Under the pieces are notes generated by a model, which was given only the letters and a program-made list of their open reading frames with translations, was not told the origin of the DNA and ran no database searches. A DNA stretch of 64,000 bases from an uncultured Ruminococcus sp. (GTDB taxonomy: Bacteria > Bacillota > Clostridia > Oscillospirales > Ruminococcaceae): NCBI GenBank assembly GCA_947627275.1, contig CANQVK010000009.1, forward strand, positions 27,742 to 91,741. The letters are read 5' to 3'. Shown here in pieces: positions 10,252-19,925 of this stretch (position 1 is the first letter of the stretch; each line of letters begins with the position of its first letter). The translations under genes and the position numbers were made by a program.

Positions 10252-10422
10252 AAGGGAACGCCCTCTCTTGCAGGGCTTTCCCTCTTTCCAAACAGTCCGC
10301 AGGACTGTTTGGAAATTCACCCTTTGCGGAGCGCTTAACGCTTTGTGGGACGCTGTCCCACACCCTGCCAGAGGCGCTGCCTCTGGACTCCGCCAAAGGG
10401 ACGCCGTCCCTTTGGAATCCCA
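10252..10422 (-). repeat. Six-hairpin palindromic repeat element, copy A (minus orientation)
   Basis: Reverse complement matches the copies at 42141-42318 and 55362-55528. Confidence 0.9.
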
Positions 10423-10469
10423 ATGTTAGTTTACTTTAGTTAATGACGGACGTCCCTGTTGCATTAGTA

Positions 10470-12443
10470 TCAGGTTCTTTTGAATTGATGATCTATATTC
10501 GCTTTGGTCATGGTAAACATAACGGGTCTGCCATGCGGACAATGACGTATTTTTTCATCTGAAAATATCTGCTCCGCCAAAGCTTTCATTTCCTCGGGAG
10601 TACTCTTGTCGTGCGCCTTTACAGCAGCCTTGCATGCCATAGTGTGCAGAACGTCGTCGAGATACCCCGACTGCGGATTCTGCTTGTGCATGAGCAGATT
10701 TTCCGCAACCTCGCATATGATACCCTCCGCATCGGAATCCATAATAAACGTTGGCAGAGCAGTAACGGTCACGTAGGGCTTTTCGCTGAGATCAAAGGAA
10801 AATCCCAAGTCCGTCAAAAGCTCCGTATTATTCTCCAGCGCGTCTGTCTCCTCGGAGGTCATAAGAAGCTTTATGCCCACAAGAAGCTGCTGACTGTACT
10901 GACGGCAATTTCTGCTTTTCAGCCGTTCAAAAATAATACGCTCGTGTGCGGCATGCTTGTCTATGATAACAAGCTTGCCCTCTCTTTCCACCAGCACGTA
11001 CAAGCCAAACGCTTCGCCTATGACCTTTATTTCGGGCAGTTCGGGCTGAACCTCTTTCGGCTTTTCAATAACCTCCGGCTCGTCCTTTTTCTCAAACGAG
11101 CTTACGTTAAGATACTTGAACCCCTCGTCCGCCGCTTCTGCCGCCGCACGAACCGCCTCCAGATCAAGCTTTTCAGGCTCGAGCAGGGGACGTTCGTCTT
11201 TCGGCTCGCTCCTCATTATAACGTATTCCGACTTCTCCACGGGCTTTTCGTCAAGCCTGCTCCATTCGGAGCGTTCCTCTGCGGACTCCGTCTGCGCTTT
11301 CGGCGGTTCGGGAAATTCACTTTCACGCAGTTCCGCCTCCTTTTTGGCTATTTCGGATATGGGCGTAAACATTATCTCCTGCTGGACGGGGGCTTCGGGT
11401 TCTTCATGCCTGAACCAGTCACGCTGCTCCTTCGTCTCAAATTCGTATACAAGTCCGCCGCTGATAAAGGCGTTTTTCACAGCGAAGTAAACTGCGTTGG
11501 TCACGGCTTTTTCGTCCGTAAACCGCACCTCCGCCTTAGTCGGGTGGATATTCACGTCAAGCATCGACGGGTGCATTTCTATCATAAGAACACATGCAGG
11601 GAAACGTCCAGTCATTATCATGTTTTCATAGGCGTTTTCAAGCGACGAGGAACAAAGACGCGACTTTACATATCTGCCGTTTATGAAGAAATTCTGAAAA
11701 GACCTGTTGAACTTGGCATACAGCGGCTTCACCGTATAGCCGCTTACTCTTATACCGTCCGCTTCATATTCAACAGGCAGCAGATCGCGGGTAAAATCCT
11801 TGCCGAAAACGGCATATACGGCGGAATACAGCTCTCCGTCCCCTGCGGAATTAAATTCCATACGATTATCCCTGACCATTTTCACGGCAATATCAGGGTG
11901 AGACAAAGCGATCTTCTGCACTATATTGCTTACCGCATTGGCTTCGGTAACGTCCTTCTTCATAAACTTCGCACGGGCAGGAACGTTATAAAAAATATCC
12001 CGTATAATTATTGTCGTACCGTCGGGACAGCCGCTTTTTTCATGGAGCTTTTCCTCGCTGCCCTCAATTGAATATACCGTTCCGTAAGTCTCGCCCTTCT
12101 GCTTTGTCATGACCTCTACCCTCGATACGGCGCAGATCGAAGCAAGAGCTTCTCCTCTGAAACCGAGGGTATATATATTATCCAAGTCCTCTTTTGAAAC
12201 TATCTTGCTTGTGGCATGGCGCAGAAACGCTTTCGGAACGTCCTCAAAGGAGATTCCGCAGCCGTCGTCGGTAACTCGCATATATGTTGAACCACCGTTT
12301 TTTATCTCAATGGTGATGTGTCTTGCTCCCGAATCTATGGAGTTTTCCACAAGCTCCTTTATAACGGAGGAGGGGCGTTCGATGACCTCTCCTGCGGCGA
12401 TAAGCTCCGATATTTCTTTGCTGAGTACGTTAATTGCCGGCAT
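10470..12443 (-). CDS. mutL: DNA mismatch repair protein MutL
   Basis: IAAGEVIERPSSVIKELVENSIDSGA, GFRGEALASI, C-terminal MutL domain. Confidence 0.97.
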   Translation of the reverse strand: MPAINVLSKEISELIAAGEVIERPSSVIKELVENSIDSGARHITIEIKNGGSTYMRVTDDGCGISFEDVPKAFLRHATSKIVSKEDLDNIYTLGFRGEALASICAVSRVEVMTKQKGETYGTVYSIEGSEEKLHEKSGCPDGTTIIIRDIFYNVPARAKFMKKDVTEANAVSNIVQKIALSHPDIAVKMVRDNRMEFNSAGDGELYSAVYAVFGKDFTRDLLPVEYEADGIRVSGYTVKPLYAKFNRSFQNFFINGRYVKSRLCSSSLENAYENMIMTGRFPACVLMIEMHPSMLDVNIHPTKAEVRFTDEKAVTNAVYFAVKNAFISGGLVYEFETKEQRDWFRHEEPEAPVQQEIMFTPISEIAKKEAELRESEFPEPPKAQTESAEERSEWSRLDEKPVEKSEYVIMRSEPKDERPLLEPEKLDLEAVRAAAEAADEGFKYLNVSSFEKKDEPEVIEKPKEVQPELPEIKVIGEAFGLYVLVEREGKLVIIDKHAAHERIIFERLKSRNCRQYSQQLLVGIKLLMTSEETDALENNTELLTDLGFSFDLSEKPYVTVTALPTFIMDSDAEGIICEVAENLLMHKQNPQSGYLDDVLHTMACKAAVKAHDKSTPEEMKALAEQIFSDEKIRHCPHGRPVMFTMTKANIDHQFKRT

Positions 12444-12871
12444 TATATCCTCCCATTCATATCCCCATACTTTTTAAGAGTATCCATAAACATTTTCAAA
12501 TTCTGCTCCTGCATATAGAAATCCTTGCCGTAGACTTTTTCATTGGCTGCGATCTTTAGCTTCACTTTCCTGCCGTCCTGATCGAAGATCATTTTTATGG
12601 TGTGCAGTCTCATTAACTTTGAGAATTTTATGGAGATCATATTCTCAAGCCACAGCGTACCGTTCTCCACCTGCATACCAAGAATATTGAATTTCGCATA
12701 AACCAGTCTGCCATCGGATGTTACGCCTGCATATCCGAACATATTATTAAGAGCCGACGACGATAACAGCACCTGTCCTCCGAAGCCGCAGTAAATGGGA
12801 TTCCAGACCTGTGTACCGTTTGCTACAGCCATGAGATACAGCATCATATTCTTCTGATTAAAGCTTGCCAT
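12443..12871 (-). CDS. Conserved hypothetical protein between mutS and mutL
   Basis: 142-aa ORF whose TAA stop shares a base with the mutL ATG (TAATG). Confidence 0.75.
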   Translation of the reverse strand: MASFNQKNMMLYLMAVANGTQVWNPIYCGFGGQVLLSSSALNNMFGYAGVTSDGRLVYAKFNILGMQVENGTLWLENMISIKFSKLMRLHTIKMIFDQDGRKVKLKIAANEKVYGKDFYMQEQNLKMFMDTLKKYGDMNGRI

Positions 12872-12881
12872 TATATACTCC

Positions 12882-15497
12882 CTATCCCAGCATTGCAGCC
12901 ATATCTTTCAGAAACTCACGGCATTCGGCATCGGTAAGCTCGTCTATATTCGTCCTTTCAAGCATGGCAAGAGCCTCCTCACGGTTAATGCTGCCAAAGC
13001 TCATCTGGTCGTCCTGCTCCGTGATTACAGGCTTTTCCGATACATGAGTTTTCTCCATTTCTTCAAGCAGTTCCCTCGCACGATTGACTACTTTCGGCGG
13101 AAGTCCGGCAAGCTTTGCAACGTCAACGCCGTAGCTCTCGTCAACTCCGCCCCTGACTATCTTGCGGAGAAAACGTATAGTTCCGCCGTGTTTGTTTACC
13201 GCAATGCTGTAGTTTTTCACGCCCTCAAGCTCGTTTTCAAGTCCTATAAGCTCGTGGTAATGCGTTGCGAAAAGCGTCTTGCAGCCAAGCTTTTTGCTCG
13301 AACAGATATGCTCCGCAACCGCCCTTGCAATGCTCACGCCGTCGAAAGTGGACGTACCTCTGCCCACCTCGTCAAGGATAACAAGACTGTTCGGCGTAGC
13401 GTTTTTCAGAATATCAGCAACCTCGCTCATTTCCACCATAAAAGTAGACTGTCCAGCCGTAAGGTCGTCGGACGCTCCAACTCTTGTGAATATCTTGTCC
13501 ACAACGGATATTTTCGCAGAATCCGCAGGCACAAAACAGCCTATCTGCGCCATGAGGACGATAAGAGCCGTCTGCCGCATATACGTTGACTTACCCGACA
13601 TATTCGGTCCTGTTATGATAGACATTCTGTTGGCTTTTGTATCAATGTAAATATCGTTCGGAACAAACATTTCGTCTTTCAGCATAAGCTCCACTACAGG
13701 GTGACGTCCGCCCTTTATGTCAATTGCTCCGTCTATGGAAATATCGGGCTTTGTGTACATATTCCGCAGAGACGTTTCCGCAAAAGCGCACAGTACGTCC
13801 ACCGCCGCAACAGCCGAAGCCGTCTGCTGAACTGCCGCAAGCTTCGTAGCAAGAAAATCCCGAACCTCGGCGAAAATTTCAGCTTCAAGGGAGAGCGCCT
13901 TGTCTTTTGCCCCGAGAATGGCGTTTTCAGCGTTTTTCAGCTCCTCGGTAATGAAACGTTCGGCATTTGCAAGCGTCTGCTTACGGATCCAGCCCTCGGG
14001 AATAAGGTCATAATAAGACCGCGTTACCTCCAGATAATAGCCGAACACCCTGTTGAAGCCGATTTTCAGGTTTTTGATGCCTGTAGCTTCCTTTTCACGC
14101 TGTTCAATGCCGTCTATCATCTCCTTGCCGTGGGTCATTATGTGGCGAAGATTGTCAAGCTCCTCGTTAAAGCCGTCCTTTATAACTCCGCCGTCCTTAA
14201 CTGAAACAGGCGGCTCGTCCATTATGGCGTTTTCTACAAGGCGGACGATTTCGCCCAAATCGGAAATTTCGCTGTTGTATTTCGCCAAAAGCTTTGAACC
14301 GCTCAGCTTTGAAAGCTCCTCTTTCAGCAAAGGAAGCTGCATTGCCGTTGCAGAAAGGGATTTAACGTCTCTGGGCGTTGCCGACTTGTACATTATCTTC
14401 GTCATAAGACGCTCCAGATCGTAGGTACGGTCAAGAAGCTCCGTTATATCGGACAGTATCACGCTTTTCCCGTACAACGCCTCAACAGCGTCAAGACGTT
14501 CGATTATACGCGCCGGACTTTTCAGCGGCTGTTCTATCCAGCTTTTCAGCATACGCCGTCCCATTGAAGTCCTTGTGGAATCAAGAACCCACAAAAGAGA
14601 GCCTTTTTTCTCCTTATTGCGCAGGGTTTCGGTAAGCTCTAAATTGCGGCGCGCGTTAAGGTCAAGTCCCATAAAGGAATCGCCGTTGAGAAGATTCAGG
14701 GTCGTGAACCGTGATACCGAGGTTTTCTGCGTGTCTCTTATGTAATCGAAAAGTCCGCACAGAGCCGAACAGTCCGAACCGTTTTCGGAAACGCCGAGTT
14801 CCGCCATAGCTTTTACGCCGAAAACCTCGCATACGCTTGAACGCTGTTTTTCCGGCTCAAAGCATACAGCGTCACGGAGCGTAACGGTGCAGTTCAGGCG
14901 GACTTTTATAAACTCCGCAACAGCTTTAAGGGACAAAAAGCTCTCGGGAAATATTACCTCCGCAGGCTGACAGCGCGAAAGCTCGTTAATAACTCCCTGT
15001 TCAAGATCCTTGCCCTCAAAAAAACTGAGGTCGGCTTCGCCCGTGGAAATATCCGCCGAAGCCACGCCGCACGTTTTATTGCGTTCGTCAAAAAATATGC
15101 TGCATATGTAGTTGTTTTCGCCGTCGTCAAGCATCCCCGACTCGGTGACGGTACCCGGAGTCACTACCCGTATGACGTCGCGGACTACGATCCCCTTTGC
15201 TTCGGCAGGGTCGGTAAGCTGTTCGCAAACAGCCACCTTTTTACCCATATCTATGAGCCGTTTAATGTACATATCTGCCGAATGATAGGGAATACCGCAC
15301 ATCGGAGCGCGCTCCTCAAGTCCGCAGTCACGCCCCGTGAGCGTAAGCTCCAGCATTTTAGAAACTGTAATGGCGTCGTCAAAGAACATCTCATAGAAAT
15401 CCCCCAGACGGAAAAATAATATGCAGTCCTTATACTTATCCTTTACCTCAAAATACTGCTGCATCATCGGCGAAATTTTGCTTCTGTCTATCTCCAC
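12882..15497 (-). CDS. mutS: DNA mismatch repair protein MutS
   Basis: SPMMQQYFEVK...LFFRLGDFYEMFFDDA, GPNMSGKSTYMRQ, LDEVGRGTSTFDG; GTG start preceded by AAGGAG. Confidence 0.95.
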   Translation of the reverse strand: MEIDRSKISPMMQQYFEVKDKYKDCILFFRLGDFYEMFFDDAITVSKMLELTLTGRDCGLEERAPMCGIPYHSADMYIKRLIDMGKKVAVCEQLTDPAEAKGIVVRDVIRVVTPGTVTESGMLDDGENNYICSIFFDERNKTCGVASADISTGEADLSFFEGKDLEQGVINELSRCQPAEVIFPESFLSLKAVAEFIKVRLNCTVTLRDAVCFEPEKQRSSVCEVFGVKAMAELGVSENGSDCSALCGLFDYIRDTQKTSVSRFTTLNLLNGDSFMGLDLNARRNLELTETLRNKEKKGSLLWVLDSTRTSMGRRMLKSWIEQPLKSPARIIERLDAVEALYGKSVILSDITELLDRTYDLERLMTKIMYKSATPRDVKSLSATAMQLPLLKEELSKLSGSKLLAKYNSEISDLGEIVRLVENAIMDEPPVSVKDGGVIKDGFNEELDNLRHIMTHGKEMIDGIEQREKEATGIKNLKIGFNRVFGYYLEVTRSYYDLIPEGWIRKQTLANAERFITEELKNAENAILGAKDKALSLEAEIFAEVRDFLATKLAAVQQTASAVAAVDVLCAFAETSLRNMYTKPDISIDGAIDIKGGRHPVVELMLKDEMFVPNDIYIDTKANRMSIITGPNMSGKSTYMRQTALIVLMAQIGCFVPADSAKISVVDKIFTRVGASDDLTAGQSTFMVEMSEVADILKNATPNSLVILDEVGRGTSTFDGVSIARAVAEHICSSKKLGCKTLFATHYHELIGLENELEGVKNYSIAVNKHGGTIRFLRKIVRGGVDESYGVDVAKLAGLPPKVVNRARELLEEMEKTHVSEKPVITEQDDQMSFGSINREEALAMLERTNIDELTDAECREFLKDMAAMLG

Positions 15498-15522
15498 CTT
15501 GATAAACTCCTTCTTTATTAAA

Positions 15523-15927
15523 TCATGAACATCCGCCGCATGTCTCGCAACTGCCTGTGCAGCCCTGTGACGGCTGACATGTCTCGGGGTCTTCGCCGTT
15601 TGCACAGAGTGTGATTATCTGATTCATGTTGTTTACAAGAGCCTCCAATGCGCCCTGTGCAGCGGTAAATACAATCATGTTCTTATTTGACATTATTTTT
15701 TTGTAATTGGACTTGATACCCTCGTCAAGTTCCTTTATTTTGTCGGTATCCTTATCCTCCTTGCAAAGCTCAGTATTAAGCTCGCTGCGCATTCTGTCGA
15801 AGTCGGTTATCTGCCGCTGAAGTTCTGCGTCGGCATCGTTCGCCTGCTTTGCAAGATTGTACGCTATATAGCGGTCGTCCGCCTGTAAAGCCTTGCCCAG
15901 TTCTCTTGTCATTTCAATAATATCCAT
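15523..15927 (-). CDS. YlbF/YmcA-family protein with Cys-rich C-terminal tail
   Basis: YlbF-like helical sequence; tail CANGEDPETCQPSQGCTGSCETCGGCS; miaB-ylbF-mutS synteny. Confidence 0.8.
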   Translation of the reverse strand: MDIIEMTRELGKALQADDRYIAYNLAKQANDADAELQRQITDFDRMRSELNTELCKEDKDTDKIKELDEGIKSNYKKIMSNKNMIVFTAAQGALEALVNNMNQIITLCANGEDPETCQPSQGCTGSCETCGGCS

Positions 15928-15953
15928 TTTAAATTTCTCCTTTAAATTATTTA

Positions 15954-16901
15954 TTATGTTATATCAAAAACGTACATATGATAAGTATTATCCTCGTGAC
16001 GTTTTGCATACAAGTGTAATTTATTATCAGACGCAAATTCAAGCGCCTTATTGCCGTATTCGTCATCTGTTTCTAATATATATTCGTCAACTGTTTCACC
16101 GCTTTCAAGGGAAATAACTGTTATAATATAGCTGTGATCTTCACGATAGCTGTTACCTTCACGCCTTATAACAGCCGCCAAGCTGCCGTCCGCTGAAACA
16201 GCATTCTCTCTGTAATACTTTACATTTTCAAAATCTGCCTGTATCGGAATATCCCTTATTTCATAAGAATCAAGGTCAAATTCCGAATATCCGACAGTAT
16301 TAAAATATTCTGCTTTAGCAAGTATCAGGGAATTTCCCCGAACAACTTTCGGATAATAAGCTCCCGTAATAAAATGATTTTCACCGCTTTTCATGTCAAA
16401 CACGCCGAAACCATGAGTTCCCCATTCGCCGCACGCTGAATATGCAAATCTATCATTGTCGATTGGAAAATCAGTTCTCACCCACGAATAAGCATTATCA
16501 GGATCAAGACTTTCTACAATAATATTTTCCTCGCCGTTATCCTTTACAAGTTTAATATTGCCGTCCTCATTTGAAAGTATTCCGTATCCTGCCATTTCAA
16601 TATCATTGGGATACATTGAATATAATATTTCTTCAGCGGGTATCAATTCCGAATTTTCGTACTTATTCAAATCGTACAGCTTTATATTGTCCGCAATTTC
16701 AGTATAAGTCGGCTCGGTTTTTTCGGGTTCAGTCGGTTTCACTGTTGTAGATTCCGTAGTCGTTTCCGTAGTTGTTTTGGTAGTCGTCTCCGTAGTCGTT
16801 TCAGATACAGAATCAGGCTGACTTTCAATGATCTCCTGATTTTCTTTACTGCAACCGACAAGAAGAAACACCGAACATAATATCATTAAAAATTTTTTCA
16901 T
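15954..16901 (-). CDS. Lipoprotein with Thr-rich linker and propeller-like body
   Basis: MKKFLMILCSVFLLVGCSKE lipobox; TTTETTTKTTTETTT linker. Confidence 0.8.
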   Translation of the reverse strand: MKKFLMILCSVFLLVGCSKENQEIIESQPDSVSETTTETTTKTTTETTTESTTVKPTEPEKTEPTYTEIADNIKLYDLNKYENSELIPAEEILYSMYPNDIEMAGYGILSNEDGNIKLVKDNGEENIIVESLDPDNAYSWVRTDFPIDNDRFAYSACGEWGTHGFGVFDMKSGENHFITGAYYPKVVRGNSLILAKAEYFNTVGYSEFDLDSYEIRDIPIQADFENVKYYRENAVSADGSLAAVIRREGNSYREDHSYIITVISLESGETVDEYILETDDEYGNKALEFASDNKLHLYAKRHEDNTYHMYVFDIT

Positions 16902-16911
16902 GGTACCTCCT

Positions 16912-19107
16912 TTACGGTGTTACGTCAACAGTACCTGTTATATCACCGTTTTCGTCAGTTATATACTTTTCTCTTTTAACAAGCGTTTCATTGCCAAAGT
17001 CGTCGTATTCGAGATAATCCATAAATATTCCCTCGCTGTTCCAGTATCTTTTTTCTGCCGAAACAGGAATGAGTTTTTCCCCTGCCCATTTGTATACAGT
17101 ATCTTCCGCATCGACTGCGCTTGATTTTGAATGTACGGACAGCGTTTTATCGGAATTTATCTTCACATAGAAATGCAGATCGTCAAGTTCAGACCAGTTT
17201 TCAAAATGTTCCGTATCGGGATCATAACGAAAGTACCGAAAAGCGGCGTTTGTCGCTCCAAGACGTTCTTCTACCGCTATATCATTATTGCCGTCGAAAT
17301 TATAGTCCCTGAACTTCACCAGATCTTTGGATTCAAGGTCAAGAATAGTATCGTCGATTTTTACGTCAAGGGACTGATAAAGTTTGCCCTCCAAATATAT
17401 ATCAACACCTCCCGAAGCGGTCACTTTATATGAGAATTTTTTCTCTTTATTAATAAGCGGTGAAAGCTCGGTAAGACCATTTGTATCGAAACAATCTCCT
17501 GTGAATATATCAACAGCGTAATAACCTGTAGTCACACGGCGGTCGGCATAATCTTCATAACAGCGAAAAACATAATAAGTATTGTCATCAAATTTTTGTC
17601 TGCCGTCATAGGAAATATGCCTGTTGTCCGATTCGGGAAGATTAAGCCGCAGCAGCTCAGACGCTCTGCTGACGCTGATTACCCGTGAATACTCGGTAAG
17701 CGCTTCATCTATTTCTTCAAAGCTGTAATCCCTGCCCAGCGATACATATTCAATACCACGATATTCCGCAAGTTTCGCATTGTACTCATCTTCGGTTATT
17801 TCAGTATCATTCAGCTTGAAAACTCCCTCGTCTCCGCGATAACCCACATCATTATAGAAGTTAGCAATTATATTTATCTGATTATTTTCAAGCCGATTGA
17901 ATATTTCATATTCAATGCCCTGTCCCAGATTATAATGCACGATCATACCGTTATCCTCATAATAGCCGACTTCGCCGTATGAACCCATTCTTTCGAGGGA
18001 TATAAGTTCATTGTCATACGTATATATACGGCAGACACCGGCGTGGCTTGTATCTTCCGATATTATGAGTTCGGGCGTACCGTCTGTATTGAGATCATAT
18101 ATTGAAAAAGCTGAATGCTCTATAATATCACTGCCTAAAAAATAGTCGTCGGAGTCCATAAAATCAAACAGCGCCTGTTTATAGGCTTTCTGCCAGCCGT
18201 TTAATTCGGGTATAGTCGGAATATCTATAGCATACAGATAATTAAATTCGCTGTCGCCCTCTTTAAGAGCATAGATATACAGCTTGTTATCGGAAACAAA
18301 TTTCAAATCAAAGTTTGTATACTTGTTTTTTGAACTGAATTTATATTCCTCGATTACTTTTTCATTTTCAAGTGAAAACAGAGTTACAATATATTCGGGA
18401 ACTTCACTATAATCTGCCGATATATTGGCAGTCGTTTTCATATCTACCGAAAAAGCCGTGCATGGAAGATAACGCTTATTTTCAATAAAATCCGTATTAA
18501 TATCAGTGAGTTCAAATGTTTTAAGATTCAGCTTTGAGTAGCCATAAAAATCAGCAATAAATCCCCTTGTGAGTATCAGATAATCGCCTGAAACTTTCTG
18601 CGGAAAATAGCGACATCTGTCTGTATTTTCAATGCGGAAATCTTCATTGCTGGCAAGATCATAAACTCCGCACCCAAGACTTGAATCCTCCTGAATTATG
18701 CTGTATGCAAATTGATAGCGGTCAATTATGCAGTTGATGACCACATAGACAGTCTCACTTTCAGCAGGAAGTTCGATCAAAGCAGTACGATCTCCGAAAA
18801 AATTTTCAAAATAGATATTTCCATTTTCTGCCAAGATCTTTCCACTTGACATTTCATACTCTTTTATGTAAGGAAATTCTTGTGAATCTTGCAGATACTC
18901 TTTATTTTCGGGAAAAGTAAGGTCATAAAGCTTTATATTATCCGCAATTTCAGTCACGGGAAGTTCGTTTTCGGATTCTACAGGCGTTTCGGTCTGCGAT
19001 TCTGCCTGAGATTCAGAATTTATATCCGATATACTGCTTTCAGAAGTTTTATCACTACAGCCTGTCAGTAAAAACACCGAACATAATATCAGTAAAAATT
19101 TTTTCAT
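16912..19107 (-). CDS. Large lipoprotein, multidomain with DxNxDG-type loops
   Basis: MKKFLLILCSVFLLTGCSDKTSES lipobox; shares EIADNIKLYDL with the neighbour; YDLNTDGTPELII, DYNFDGNNDIAVE. Confidence 0.8.
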   Translation of the reverse strand: MKKFLLILCSVFLLTGCSDKTSESSISDINSESQAESQTETPVESENELPVTEIADNIKLYDLTFPENKEYLQDSQEFPYIKEYEMSSGKILAENGNIYFENFFGDRTALIELPAESETVYVVINCIIDRYQFAYSIIQEDSSLGCGVYDLASNEDFRIENTDRCRYFPQKVSGDYLILTRGFIADFYGYSKLNLKTFELTDINTDFIENKRYLPCTAFSVDMKTTANISADYSEVPEYIVTLFSLENEKVIEEYKFSSKNKYTNFDLKFVSDNKLYIYALKEGDSEFNYLYAIDIPTIPELNGWQKAYKQALFDFMDSDDYFLGSDIIEHSAFSIYDLNTDGTPELIISEDTSHAGVCRIYTYDNELISLERMGSYGEVGYYEDNGMIVHYNLGQGIEYEIFNRLENNQINIIANFYNDVGYRGDEGVFKLNDTEITEDEYNAKLAEYRGIEYVSLGRDYSFEEIDEALTEYSRVISVSRASELLRLNLPESDNRHISYDGRQKFDDNTYYVFRCYEDYADRRVTTGYYAVDIFTGDCFDTNGLTELSPLINKEKKFSYKVTASGGVDIYLEGKLYQSLDVKIDDTILDLESKDLVKFRDYNFDGNNDIAVEERLGATNAAFRYFRYDPDTEHFENWSELDDLHFYVKINSDKTLSVHSKSSAVDAEDTVYKWAGEKLIPVSAEKRYWNSEGIFMDYLEYDDFGNETLVKREKYITDENGDITGTVDVTP

Positions 19108-19124
19108 ATTGTCTCCTCTTGTTC

Positions 19125-19925
19125 TTACACATTAACATTCTCTATATTTTCTTCTGTCAGCTTCATGAACGGAATATCAATAACTTCCGAACCATCGGTA
19201 AACTGCTCATAATATTCGTTATACTCCGTCACATCTAACGGTTCTACTGCTTCATTGATCCAGTAATAAACCGTTCCTGAACTGCTTGTATCGTATTCGG
19301 CAGGATAATCAAGAAAATCAGTACCTCCCGCCTCCTCTATCTGCTTATTTACCATGTCAACAATATCCTTGTCAATACCGCATACATCTCCGCATTTATC
19401 ATAAGAATCAGTTTCACTGTTGTATTTATACATTGCAAACGGGTAAACTTCAAAAGAATGTGTCTGATTATGGGCAGAATACACCCTTACCGCACCGTTT
19501 TCATAGAAGTCTGACTTAATATATCCCGAAAACTGTTCGACTAAATTTCCGTCAGCGTTGTGGTCGTACACATATATTACACGATGGTCAAACGTCACAA
19601 GAAGTTCGTTCCTGCCGTCACTGTCAATATCATAAACCGCAAAATCAATAGATACATCTATGGTATAATTTTTATAATCCCAACCAGGAAATTCACAGTT
19701 ATAATATATATTTTCAAGTACTTCACGGTAAGTCTGTTTTTCATATATGTTTGTTTCTGTCACTTTTTCTGTTTCAGCTTCCGTGGGAATTTCCGTCTGC
19801 GATTCTGTCATTTCCTCCGCGGTCGTTTCAATTACGCTTTCACTCACAGAATTTTCGGGAGTTTTTGAAGTACAGCCTGTAAGCATAACCGAAAGACACA
19901 TCAATAAAATTATTTTTCTCATCAT
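19125..19925 (-). CDS. Lipoprotein with DxDxDG loop
   Basis: MMRKIILLMCLSVMLTGCTSKTPENS lipobox; YDIDSDGRNELLV. Confidence 0.8.
   Translation of the reverse strand: MMRKIILLMCLSVMLTGCTSKTPENSVSESVIETTAEEMTESQTEIPTEAETEKVTETNIYEKQTYREVLENIYYNCEFPGWDYKNYTIDVSIDFAVYDIDSDGRNELLVTFDHRVIYVYDHNADGNLVEQFSGYIKSDFYENGAVRVYSAHNQTHSFEVYPFAMYKYNSETDSYDKCGDVCGIDKDIVDMVNKQIEEAGGTDFLDYPAEYDTSSSGTVYYWINEAVEPLDVTEYNEYYEQFTDGSEVIDIPFMKLTEENIENVNV

Noticed and set aside
10202-10429. Recurrent peptide RERPLLQGxPSFxTVxRTVxKFTLCGAL encoded at 10241-10429, 42132-42329 and 55336-55599 as a possible small protein family
   Set aside because: All three ORFs are translations of the palindromic six-hairpin element; conservation follows the stems, and there is no consistent RBS or start. 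The DNA repeat explains it.
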